Shown: positions 1 through 6,365 of the stretch, piece by piece
Position numbering within the stretch: position 1 is the stretch's first letter
Layout of the letters: every line of letters starts with the position of its first letter
Assembly (NCBI GenBank): GCA_964352715.1
Contig: CAYGSU010000085.1
Location: forward strand, 1-14,680
Length of the DNA: 14,680 nucleotides
Direction of reading: 5' to 3'
Origin: JAVKBW01 sp964352715
GTDB lineage: Bacteria > Pseudomonadota > Alphaproteobacteria > UBA8366 > Aestuariispiraceae
Made by a program: the position numbers and the translations under genes
The notes under the pieces: model-generated
What the model saw: the letters and a program-made list of their open reading frames with translations, nothing else
Told to the model about the DNA's origin: nothing
Databases searched by the model: none

Positions 1-586
1 ACCACCCCTCGCTGCCGGGGTCGCCCTTGAACGGGCCGGTAAAGTGCGAGGTGATCCAGCCGGCATAGAAACCGCCGGGTTGCGGGGTGACGACCTCGCC
101 GCCGACGCGGGCGGCATCCACCTTGCCGGCGTAGAAGGCGACCCAGCCGGCGATCGCCTCATATCCCTGCCCAAGATCGGTCAACGGGTCGGGATAGGCG
201 AAGGCGGCGTCTTCCACCCGCATGCCATTCATCGCGAGATCGAAGTAGACGGCGACGCCCTTCCATTCGCACAGCGACAACCGGTTCTTCGGCACCAGAA
301 TGCCGGGTTTCACATCGTCGGGCGGAATGAAACAGACCGGCGCGCCGGCGGTTTCGACGATCATTTTCGCATTGTCCGTCGCGGCTATGGTCTCGCCCTG
401 CCAGTCAACCTCGACACGGCCGGTTACTTCGCGCACCTGTGGCGGACGTGGAAAATCCCAACAGCTTTCCTGCCCCGGCCCCGGCACAACCGCGTCCTTC
501 GGCCGGAACGCCGTCCATTTATGCCGATGCGGCACCACCCGCGCGAGGATTTCGTCGTGACCGGGAAGACTTTGGGCGGTTGGCAT
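1..586 (-). CDS. DUF427 (NTP_transf_9 fold) domain protein, 3' end cut by window edge
   Basis: Translating the minus strand from ATG at 586 gives an open frame of 195 codons that reaches the window edge without a stop. It was identified by direct translation. The region from about residue 60 onward has the DUF427 pattern: a V-x-V-x-W-x-G-E strand, an A-x-T-x-N-A-K segment, a C-E-W-K-G-V-A turn, A-F-A-Y-P-D-P, and a C-terminal GGFYAGWIT...GPFKG...GW ending. That ending is where such proteins usually stop, so only a codon or so is probably missing. A Pro-rich segment of about 55 residues precedes the domain. DUF427 is a small beta-rich fold with no proven biochemical role. The start codon shares one base with the stop of the Anbu peptidase gene (TAATG), so translation is probably coupled. 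Family assignment is confident; function is unknown. Confidence 0.88.
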   Translation of the reverse strand, partial: MPTAQSLPGHDEILARVVPHRHKWTAFRPKDAVVPGPGQESCWDFPRPPQVREVTGRVEVDWQGETIAATDNAKMIVETAGAPVCFIPPDDVKPGILVPKNRLSLCEWKGVAVYFDLAMNGMRVEDAAFAYPDPLTDLGQGYEAIAGWVAFYAGKVDAARVGGEVVTPQPGGFYAGWITSHFTGPFKGDPGSEGW

Positions 587-1386
587 TACTTGCCGCTGAA
601 CAGGTCCGGGTTCATCCATTCGGGCTGCGGCAGGCGGGTATAAGCGCCGCGCAGACTGTCGGACCAGGATTGTTGCAGGTGAACGTAATAGTCGTCGCCC
701 TGTTCGATGCGGCGCTGGAAGCCGACTTTCAGCGAATCCTTCTGATACACCATCAGATCGAGCGGCATGCCGACAGTCAGGTTACTGCGCATGGTCGAAT
801 CCATCGACAGCAGGCTGAGCTTCACGGCGTCATGCAGTTCAAGATCATAACTCATGGCGCGGTCGAGAATCGGCTTGCCGTATTTGTGCTCGCCGATCTG
901 GAAGAACGGCGTGTCTTCCGACGCTTCGATGAAATTACCGGCAGAATAGACGTTGAACAGACGCATCCGGCGACCTGCCACCTGCCCGCCCAGAATCATC
1001 GAGACATTGAACGGGCTGTCCTGCTTTTCCAGCGCCTCTCCATCCATGTGAAAAACCGCCCGCACCGCCCGGCCGACCAGCATCGCCGCCTGAAACATGG
1101 TCGGTACGGTCAGCGGGGTCTGCACCTGGTCCGGGTCCGCCGGTGCATCGACGCCCATCATCGACCGGTCTTCCTCGGTGAACAGCAGACCTTCATCCAG
1201 CAAACCGATAACCGTCTGACTGACCGCCAGATTGCCGGCAGACATCAGGGAGATCACCCGGTCCCCCGGTGCCTCCCAGACCTTCAGCTTGCGGAATGTC
1301 GAAATGTTGTCGACGCCGGCATTGGTGCGCGTGTCGGCAAGCATCACCAACCCGGCCCTAGTATAGAGACCAATACAATACGTCAC
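586..1386 (-). CDS. Anbu-type proteasome-like N-terminal nucleophile peptidase
   Basis: A 266-residue protein of the Anbu (ancestral beta-subunit; COG3484) family, self-assembling relatives of HslV and 20S proteasome beta subunits. I place the start at GTG 1386 rather than the longer frame from 1449. It follows a GGTGAGG ribosome-binding site and gives Met-Thr-Tyr-Cys, so removal of Met exposes Thr1 as the expected nucleophile with no propeptide. Counting from that Thr, Asp17 lies in L-A-D-T-R-T-N-A-G-V-D and Lys32 in T-F-R-K, matching the proteasome Asp17/Lys33 pair. The rest follows the family: a G-D-R-V-I-S-L-M-S-A-G-N-L-A stretch and a conserved S-L-L-S-M-D-S-T-M-R-S-N block near residue 190. 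Length is slightly above the usual roughly 240-250. It lies downstream of the transglutaminase-like gene and overlaps the DUF427 start by one base. Known Anbu proteins form open helical or ring assemblies without an obvious unfoldase; natural substrates are unknown. Confidence 0.93.
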   Translation of the reverse strand: MTYCIGLYTRAGLVMLADTRTNAGVDNISTFRKLKVWEAPGDRVISLMSAGNLAVSQTVIGLLDEGLLFTEEDRSMMGVDAPADPDQVQTPLTVPTMFQAAMLVGRAVRAVFHMDGEALEKQDSPFNVSMILGGQVAGRRMRLFNVYSAGNFIEASEDTPFFQIGEHKYGKPILDRAMSYDLELHDAVKLSLLSMDSTMRSNLTVGMPLDLMVYQKDSLKVGFQRRIEQGDDYYVHLQQSWSDSLRGAYTRLPQPEWMNPDLFSGK

Positions 1387-1476
1387 TTCAGCCTCACCGT
1401 GAAAAACTTGGGAACCGCGCGATACTAGGCAGCGCCGGGTGGAAAACAAAGCCCTTTATCGCACCGCAATATAGGG

Positions 1477-2301
1477 TCAATCCTGCATCTGACGCTGCTG
1501 CTGGGTGACCTTGACGGAAACGTCGAGGGTTTCGCCGGCCCCGCCGCGTCGTAGCCCCCGGATGGGCGCCGCCTCGCGATAATCCAGCCCGACAGCTACC
1601 CGCAGATAAGCATCCGTCGGGCATATGCGGTTCGATACATCGAAACCGACCCAGCCGATTTCCGGCACATAGGCTTCCGCCCAGGCATGCGAGGCTTCAT
1701 AGGTTTCATCCGGGTTGTCGCTGGCGACCAGATAGCCGGAAACATATCGGGCCGGAATGCTGAGCATGCGGCAAGCGGAAATGAACACATGCGCATGATC
1801 CTGGCAGACACCGAAGCCGTGTTTCAGAACCTCGGCGGCTTCGGTTTCTACCTGGGTTTCGCCTATCCGGTAATCGACGGCGTCGCGCACCGTGTTGGCC
1901 AAGCGGTGCAAGTCTTCCAGCCGGTTCTCGCCGCCCTGCGACTTGCGCGCCAGTGTCACCAGGTCGTCGCTTGGCCGGGTCAAATCCGTCAGCCGCAGAT
2001 AGGCGGATAAAGGAAACGGTTCCCACGTGCCGGACACGATGCCATGGGTATCGTGGGTTTCTACCTGACCACGCGCGATGATCGTCACTTCCTTGTGGAA
2101 CCCGTTGATCACGAAGGTATGAGTCAGGTTGCCGAAGGAGTCATGAAAGGCCGGCAGATCACCATAATCGCCGGTATCGATTTTCCACGACCGCATGCGT
2201 TGCCCGTCAGTATCGGACGGGGTCAGCTTGAGGCTTTGAATTGTATAGCTTACCGGTGTTTCGTACCGGTATTCGGTGCGATGTTCGACATCTATCAGCA
2301 T
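1477..2301 (-). CDS. Transglutaminase-like superfamily protein (bacterial transglutaminase-like N domain + core)
   Basis: A 274-residue, apparently cytoplasmic protein with no signal peptide. The N-terminal about 80 residues, with H-R-T-E-Y-R-Y-E-T-P-V and L-x-L-x-P, match the beta-sandwich that precedes many bacterial transglutaminase cores. The papain-like core holds the full catalytic triad: Cys166 in H-G-F-G-V-C-Q-D-H-A-H, His205 in E-A-S-H-A-W-A-E and Asp221 in W-V-G-F-D-V-S-N. Members of this fold act as cysteine peptidases, amidases or transamidases. The start ATG has an AGAAAG-like site about 10 nt upstream. It lies between the alpha-E gene (105 nt upstream) and the Anbu gene (90 nt downstream), the recurrent order for this system. 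By inference it trims or transfers the amide-linked product made by the ATP-grasp/alpha-E pair. Family is clear, reaction is not. Confidence 0.92.
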   Translation of the reverse strand: MLIDVEHRTEYRYETPVSYTIQSLKLTPSDTDGQRMRSWKIDTGDYGDLPAFHDSFGNLTHTFVINGFHKEVTIIARGQVETHDTHGIVSGTWEPFPLSAYLRLTDLTRPSDDLVTLARKSQGGENRLEDLHRLANTVRDAVDYRIGETQVETEAAEVLKHGFGVCQDHAHVFISACRMLSIPARYVSGYLVASDNPDETYEASHAWAEAYVPEIGWVGFDVSNRICPTDAYLRVAVGLDYREAAPIRGLRRGGAGETLDVSVKVTQQQRQMQD

Positions 2302-2406
2302 AAATCAAGCTTTCTGGCTGGCGTCCTTCCGGCGTGACATCACACCGATTCGGGCCAGCGCCATACCCTTGGCGCATGTCTTTACGCGTACCGGAAAATG
2401 ACGACG

Positions 2407-3360
2407 CTACAGCGGCACCAGCATATAGCAGTTGCGAATTTCCTCACTGAGCCGGTCATTCCGCTCAATAAACTGCGTCAGCCATTCGTGCAGTCCGCTC
2501 TGGAAAATTTCCGTTGCATCGGCGTAGCGGAGTTCGGAATACAGTTTGCCAGCATAGCGATAACAGACCGTCTTGTCGCCCAATTCGTCCTGCAGTTCGA
2601 AAAGGCGATCCTGAACCGTACCGACGCAGTAGATAAGCGAGCGCGGCATTTCAGGCCGCAGCATCAGCAGTTCCGCAATTTTCCACGGTTTCGGCTGGTC
2701 GCGGTATATATAGTGATAGCTGCCCAGCGCCGATACCGCCCGCAGGATTGTGGTCCACTGGAAATAGTCGACACTGCCGCCAACGCCGCTGTCTTCCGGC
2801 AGCAGCACATGATATTTCACATCCAGGATGCGCGCTGTGTTGTCAGCCCGTTCGATATGCGTGCCGATCTGATTGAACCGCCAGGCCTGGTCGCGCACCA
2901 TGGTGCCGCCGATCGCGCCGCGGAATGACGCCGACCGCTCCTTGATCCATTCCAGAAAGGCCCGCACCTCGCCGGTGCTGCGCGCGGCATCCCATCGCGG
3001 TTCAAATTCCAACCAGGTTGTATTCAAGCTTTCCCACATTTCCATCGTCAGCACAGTGCGCACTGACCGGCCGTTGATGCGAGCTGCCTCGATCGAGGAA
3101 TACAGGCTGGACGGGTTTTCCGGATCGCGGACCAGAAAATCGAGGATCGCATCGCGCTCCAGCGCACAACCGCTTTCCTGGAACAGCGGTTCGCAGCCGG
3201 AAATGATGATCGCGGATTCCCAGTGCGTCTGTTCTTCACGTTCGGTTTCACCCGGCATCATCGCCATGCGTTCGGAAACGCCGACGATGCGGGCCAGATT
3301 CTCCATCCGCTCAAGATAGCGGGCCAGCCAGAAAATATTGCTTGCGGTTCTGCTTAACAT
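2407..3360 (-). CDS. Alpha-E domain protein (DUF403, COG2307)
   Basis: A 317-residue all-helical protein. I chose ATG 3360 because translation then opens M-L-S-R-T-A-S-N-I-F-W-L-A-R-Y-L-E-R-M-E-N, the typical alpha-E opening, with AGGA about 9 nt upstream. A longer frame to 3402 would add 14 atypical residues. Other family features include R-T-V-L-T-M-E-M-W-E-S-L-N near residue 110, a double R-x-D-N-T-A-R-I-L-D-V-K-Y region near 185, L-R-P-E-M-P-R-S-L near 245 and a C-terminal segment ending C-Y-M-L-V-P-L. The family almost always accompanies the circularly permuted ATP-grasp protein, either adjacent or fused, and is predicted to partner it in amide-bond formation. No catalytic site is established. 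The gene is 127 nt downstream of the ATP-grasp gene, with a strong hairpin in the gap. Confidence 0.93.
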   Translation of the reverse strand: MLSRTASNIFWLARYLERMENLARIVGVSERMAMMPGETEREEQTHWESAIIISGCEPLFQESGCALERDAILDFLVRDPENPSSLYSSIEAARINGRSVRTVLTMEMWESLNTTWLEFEPRWDAARSTGEVRAFLEWIKERSASFRGAIGGTMVRDQAWRFNQIGTHIERADNTARILDVKYHVLLPEDSGVGGSVDYFQWTTILRAVSALGSYHYIYRDQPKPWKIAELLMLRPEMPRSLIYCVGTVQDRLFELQDELGDKTVCYRYAGKLYSELRYADATEIFQSGLHEWLTQFIERNDRLSEEIRNCYMLVPL

Positions 3361-3391
3361 GATTGCGGGTCCTGCATGGTCGGTTCCAGCC

Positions 3392-3449
3392 CTCTCCCCC
3401 ACCCGTCCACCCAGCGGGATCGCAAGATGTGGGTGGTCGGGCGGGAGAG
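3392..3449. repeat. Imperfect inverted repeat / long hairpin between ATP-grasp and alpha-E genes
   Basis: The left arm is 3392-3413 and the right arm 3430-3449, with a 16-nt loop. Read on the minus (transcribed) strand, the stem is three blocks of 7, 4 and 7 base pairs (CTCTCCC/GGGAGAG, CCCG/CGGG, CCACCCA/TGGGTGG). The blocks are separated by a small asymmetric internal loop and one A-A mismatch. There is no T-tract after it, so it is not a classical terminator. It could be a REP-like interspersed element or an mRNA-stabilising or processing hairpin that sets different expression of the ATP-grasp and alpha-E genes. Confidence 0.6.
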
Positions 3450-3487
3450 CGGGCCGGCGCCGTTCGGGACAAAGTCTAAAACCATCA

Positions 3488-4912
3488 CTATTCTTCCAGC
3501 ACCCAGGTGTCCTTGGTTCCGCCGCCCTGGCTGGAATTCACCACCAGAGACCCTGACTTCAGCGCCACACGTGTCAGCCCGCCCTTGACCAGCCGAACGT
3601 TGTCGCCGGATGACAGAACGTATGGCCGGAAATCGACATGCCGGGGGGCAACGCCACTTTCCACAAAAGTTGGACAGGTGCTGAGCGCCAGGGTCGGCTG
3701 GGCTATGAAGTCGGCCGGGCTGGCCTTGATGCGCGCGGCGTAGGTTTCGCGTTCCTGCTTCGTGGCATGCGGCCCGACCAGCATGCCATAGCCGCCGGAT
3801 CCGTGCACTTCCTTGACCACCAGTTCATCCAGATTGTCGAGCACATGGCCCAGCGCATCGGATTCGGCACAACGCCAGGTCGGCACATTCTTCAGGATCG
3901 CCTCTTCACCGAGATAGAACCGCACCATTTCCGGTACATAGGTATAGATCGCCTTGTCGTCAGCAATCCCTGCGCCGACCGCATTGGCCAGCGTCACCCG
4001 CCCGGCGCGGTAAACATTCATGACGCCAGGAATGCCAAGCGCCGAATCCGGGCTGTAGACCAGCGGGTCGAGAAACTCGTCATCGACCCGGCGGTAGATC
4101 ACGTCGACCTTTCTCGGTCCGGAAGTCGTGCGCATGTAGACCAGGTTATCGTCGACGAACAGGTCCTGCCCCTCGACCAGTTCGACGCCCATCTTGTCGG
4201 CCAGGAAAGAGTGTTCGTAATAGGCGCTGTTGTAGATGCCGGGGGTCAGGATCGCCACCGTCGGCTCGCCGGTACAGGCCGGCGGCGCTGATTCCCGAAG
4301 GGTCTGCAGCAATTCGTCGGTATAGGTATCGACCGGTGCAACCTTGTGATGGGCGAACAGGTTGGGAAACAGCCGCATCATCACTTCGCGGTCTTCCAGC
4401 ATGTAGGAAACGCCTGACGGGGTGCGGCAATTGTCTTCCAGAACGTAGAATTCGTCTTCCCCGGTGCGGACAAGATCAACGCCGCAGATATGCGAGTAGA
4501 TATCGCCGGGTACTGTCACGCCCTGCATTTCAGGGCGGTAGGCGGAATTCGTCAGGACATGCTGTTCCGGCACAATGCCGGCTTTCATGATCTCCCGATC
4601 CCGATAGACATCGGCAATGAAGGCATTGAGCGCGCGCACCCGTTGGGCCAGACCGTGTTCCAGGGTTTCCCATTCCTTGGCCGCCATGATGCGCGGCACC
4701 AGGTCAAACGGGATCAGGCGTTCCGGATCGCCACCCTCGCCATAAACGGCGAATGTAATACCGATACGGCGGAACAGGATTTCCGCTTCGAGCCGCTTCT
4801 GCTTGAAAAGATCGACCGGTGTGTCGCGCAACCAGTTGGCGATGCGGTCATACGGTGGACGGATCGTGCCGTCCGATATGTTCATTTCATCGAATATCTG
4901 GCCTTCGGCCAT
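3488..4912 (-). CDS. Circularly permuted ATP-grasp protein (DUF404/DUF407, COG2308), predicted amidoligase
   Basis: A 474-residue protein, normal length for the type 1/2 circularly permuted ATP-grasp family. Recognisable blocks are F-A-V-Y-G-E-G-G-D-P-E-R-L-I-P-F-D near residue 55, R-A-L-N-A-F-I-A-D-V-Y near 93, L-E-D-N-C-R-T-P-S-G-V-S-Y at 158-170 (acidic metal/ATP-binding segment), V-D-V-I-Y-R-R-V-D-D-E-F at 269-280, V-V-K-E-V-H-G-S-G-G-Y-G-M at 365-377 (Lys plus Gly-rich nucleotide loop), R-H-V-D-F-R-P-Y-V-L at 424-433 and a terminal Q-G-G-G-T-K-D-T-W-V. ATP-grasp enzymes activate a carboxylate as acyl phosphate and join it to an amine or thiol. For this family, a peptide-like amide product is a prediction, not a demonstrated reaction. 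ATG 4912 has AGGG about 10 nt upstream. It is the first gene after a likely promoter and is followed by alpha-E. Confidence 0.95.
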   Translation of the reverse strand: MAEGQIFDEMNISDGTIRPPYDRIANWLRDTPVDLFKQKRLEAEILFRRIGITFAVYGEGGDPERLIPFDLVPRIMAAKEWETLEHGLAQRVRALNAFIADVYRDREIMKAGIVPEQHVLTNSAYRPEMQGVTVPGDIYSHICGVDLVRTGEDEFYVLEDNCRTPSGVSYMLEDREVMMRLFPNLFAHHKVAPVDTYTDELLQTLRESAPPACTGEPTVAILTPGIYNSAYYEHSFLADKMGVELVEGQDLFVDDNLVYMRTTSGPRKVDVIYRRVDDEFLDPLVYSPDSALGIPGVMNVYRAGRVTLANAVGAGIADDKAIYTYVPEMVRFYLGEEAILKNVPTWRCAESDALGHVLDNLDELVVKEVHGSGGYGMLVGPHATKQERETYAARIKASPADFIAQPTLALSTCPTFVESGVAPRHVDFRPYVLSSGDNVRLVKGGLTRVALKSGSLVVNSSQGGGTKDTWVLEE

Positions 4913-4942
4913 ATAGCGTATCCCTGTCTGTCATTCCATCCG

Positions 4943-4957
4943 GCCGGTTTTTCCGGC
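4943..4957 (-). other. Small hairpin in the leader of the ATP-grasp gene
   Basis: A perfect 5-bp stem (GCCGG/CCGGC) with a five-A loop on the transcribed minus strand, about 30 nt before the ATG at 4912. It would lie in the 5' untranslated leader if the promoter at 4970-4997 is used. Its role is unknown; it may simply be a chance stem in GC-rich DNA. Confidence 0.3.
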
Positions 4958-4969
4958 TCGTCTGGAATT

Positions 4970-4997
4970 ACAATAGCGCAGTGCAACAAAATGTCTA
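4970..4997 (-). promoter_or_regulatory. Candidate sigma-70 promoter for the ATP-grasp/Anbu operon
   Basis: On the minus strand, TAGACA (4997-4992, 5 of 6 to consensus) is followed after 16 bp by TATTGT (4975-4970, 4 of 6). This places a start near 4963, about 50 nt before the ATG. The preceding amidohydrolase ends at 5021, so the ATP-grasp gene may have its own promoter rather than rely on readthrough. This rests on consensus matching only. Confidence 0.35.
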
Positions 4998-5020
4998 ATC
5001 TGTGTTACGATCACCAACCG

Positions 5021-6070
5021 TTACGCCGCATGTTTGTAGATATCACCATTCTTCATGATCATCGACAGACGCGAGGCATCCTGCAGGATTGCGATGTTTT
5101 CCAGCGGGTCGCCATCGACCAGCAGCATGTCGGCCGTATAGCCTTCCTTTATCTGCCCCAGGTCATCGCCGCGCATCATGATTTCGCCGCCCAGCCGTGT
5201 CGCCGATTCAATGGCCTCCATCGGCGTGAAGTCGAGGTGATTGACGAAATGTTCAAGGTCGCGGGCATTNNNNNNNNNNNNNNNNNNNNNNNNNNNNNNN
5301 NNNNNNNNNNNNNNNNNNNNNNNNNNNNNNNNNNNNNNNNNNNNNNNNNNNNNNNNNNNNNNNNNNNNNAGCTTCACCGACTCGGCGCTGCGGCAATGAG
5401 CGGCGACCCGCTTGTCACGCGATCGGGCGACTTCACAGACGGCGTCGATTTCCGCCTCGTTCATTACCGTCTGGTGCGCCCGCGCCACCGGCACGAATTC
5501 ATCGCCCGACGGGTTTATCTTCAACGTGTCGACCCCTTCGCGCACCATTTCCCGCGCGGTGCGGCGGAACTCGTCCGGGCCGTCGCAGACGATGGCGAAG
5601 GTTTCGCGGTACATGTGCGACAGCCGCACATCGCCCAGACCACCGGTCACCGTCATTTCCGGCGAGGCCGCCAGCATGCGTGGGCCGGGGCAATCGCCGG
5701 CATTGATCGCGTTACGAAGCACCACATCCAGTCGCGGCTTGGCGGCGGCGGCGCTGTTGATACTGGTAAATCCCTGATCGAGCATCCTGCGGGCGTTCTT
5801 CATCGCCAGGATCGTATGTTCTTCGGGCGGAATTTCACCCAGAGCTTCCAGACTGGCGGTATCGCCGAAGGTGACATGGCCGTGGGCTTCCACAAGGCCG
5901 GGCATCAGCGTCTTGCCGCCACAGTCTATTTCTTCCGATCCACCCGGCGCAGCGGCATTGTGCCCGGCCAGCGCCTTGATCCGGCTTCCGTCGACATGAA
6001 CGGACCCGTCAAAAGGCGCCGTGCCCGATCCATCCAGAATACGCGCATTCTTCAAAAACAGACCGGACAT
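5021..6070 (-). CDS. Metal-dependent amidohydrolase family protein, interior missing in a gap
   Basis: The visible sequence opens L-F-L-K-N-A-R-I-L-D-G, typical of the amidohydrolase/urease-like superfamily. The metal-site pair His63-x-His65 sits in M-P-G-L-V-E-A-H-G-H-V. A probable carboxylated lysine is Lys184 in T-L-K-I-N-P-S-G-D, and another ligand is His225 in V-A-A-H-C-R-S-A. The last His and the catalytic Asp would fall in the unread stretch (5270-5369). The C-terminal part (A-D-M-L-L-V-D-G-D-P-L-E-N-I) is the usual small beta domain. Relatives are mostly imidazolonepropionase- or prolidase-like enzymes of about 400-430 residues, so the real gap is probably nearer 300 bp than 100. The start is supported by GGGGAGG about 7 nt before ATG 6070. 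It lies upstream of, and co-directional with, the ATP-grasp cluster. The substrate cannot be read from the sequence; cyclic amides or X-Pro peptides are possibilities. Confidence 0.88.
   Translation of the reverse strand: MSGLFLKNARILDGSGTAPFDGSVHVDGSRIKALAGHNAAAPGGSEEIDCGGKTLMPGLVEAHGHVTFGDTASLEALGEIPPEEHTILAMKNARRMLDQGFTSINSAAAAKPRLDVVLRNAINAGDCPGPRMLAASPEMTVTGGLGDVRLSHMYRETFAIVCDGPDEFRRTAREMVREGVDTLKINPSGDEFVPVARAHQTVMNEAEIDAVCEVARSRDKRVAAHCRSAESVKXXXXXXXXXXXXXXXXXXXXXXXXXXXXXXXXXXNARDLEHFVNHLDFTPMEAIESATRLGGEIMMRGDDLGQIKEGYTADMLLVDGDPLENIAILQDASRLSMIMKNGDIYKHAA
5270..5369. other. Assembly gap (100 N) inside the amidohydrolase gene
   Basis: Exactly 100 unknown bases, the conventional placeholder for an unsized scaffold join. 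The flanks encode the same protein in a compatible frame, but the missing domain segment looks longer than 33 residues. Confidence 0.98.
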
Positions 6071-6137
6071 GATCCGTCCTCCCCTTACTGTTACGCGGCG
6101 CTTTCCCGCTAACCGACAGAAACACGGCAGCGGGGCG

Positions 6138-6181
6138 CTCTATTCGGTCAGTATCAATCAAAACGGCGAGGTTGAATAGAG
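6138..6181. repeat. 8-bp inverted repeat in the amidohydrolase / VPLPA-CTERM intergenic region
   Basis: CTCTATTC (6138-6145) and GAATAGAG (6174-6181) are perfect complements around a 28-nt spacer. They lie in the 295-bp region between the divergent starts at 6070 and 6366. This could be an operator or a hairpin in the amidohydrolase leader. The remainder of the region holds two TTGACA hexamers (6274-6279 and 6305-6310) and no credible gene. Confidence 0.35.
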
Positions 6182-6304
6182 GGACCGCACTTTGCAGTTA
6201 TTCAAGAGGACACCGCCAGCGTAACGCCCCAAATCGCCAACAGAAGGCTAATTCGCCCGATTTTTAACGTGCGTTGACAATTTTTGCATTGTTACACGGC
6301 GTGG

Positions 6305-6336
6305 TTGACACGCCCCTCCCCGAAAACTGCTTTAAC
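6305..6336 (+). promoter_or_regulatory. Weak candidate promoter for the VPLPA-CTERM gene
   Basis: A perfect TTGACA at 6305-6310 is followed by TTTAAC (4 of 6) at 6331-6336. The 20-bp spacer is long for sigma-70. An identical GTTGACA occurs 31 bp upstream at 6273-6279. The start codon follows about 30 bp later. Evidence is only motif resemblance. Confidence 0.25.
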
Positions 6337-6365
6337 CTACGACAGATGTTTAATTGGAGTATGAC

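Noticed and set aside
439..1428. Long plus-strand open frame opposite the Anbu and DUF427 genes (329 codons)
   Set aside because: The Anbu and DUF427 proteins on the minus strand have clear family motifs. The plus frame is their antisense shadow, rich in His/Arg/Gln with no recognisable domain.
1452..1480. Internal promoter for Anbu (TTGACC plus GATAAA)
   Set aside because: Spacing is only 14 bp and the -35 overlaps the preceding stop codon; a good 17-bp partner is absent.
4490..6112. 540-codon plus-strand open frame across the amidohydrolase and the N gap
   Set aside because: It runs through unknown bases and is antisense to two genes with intact motifs; no domain is recognisable.
6354..6365. 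TTG start for the VPLPA-CTERM protein
   Set aside because: The TTG overlaps the GGAG ribosome site that serves ATG 6366, and the extra residues spoil a standard signal peptide start.
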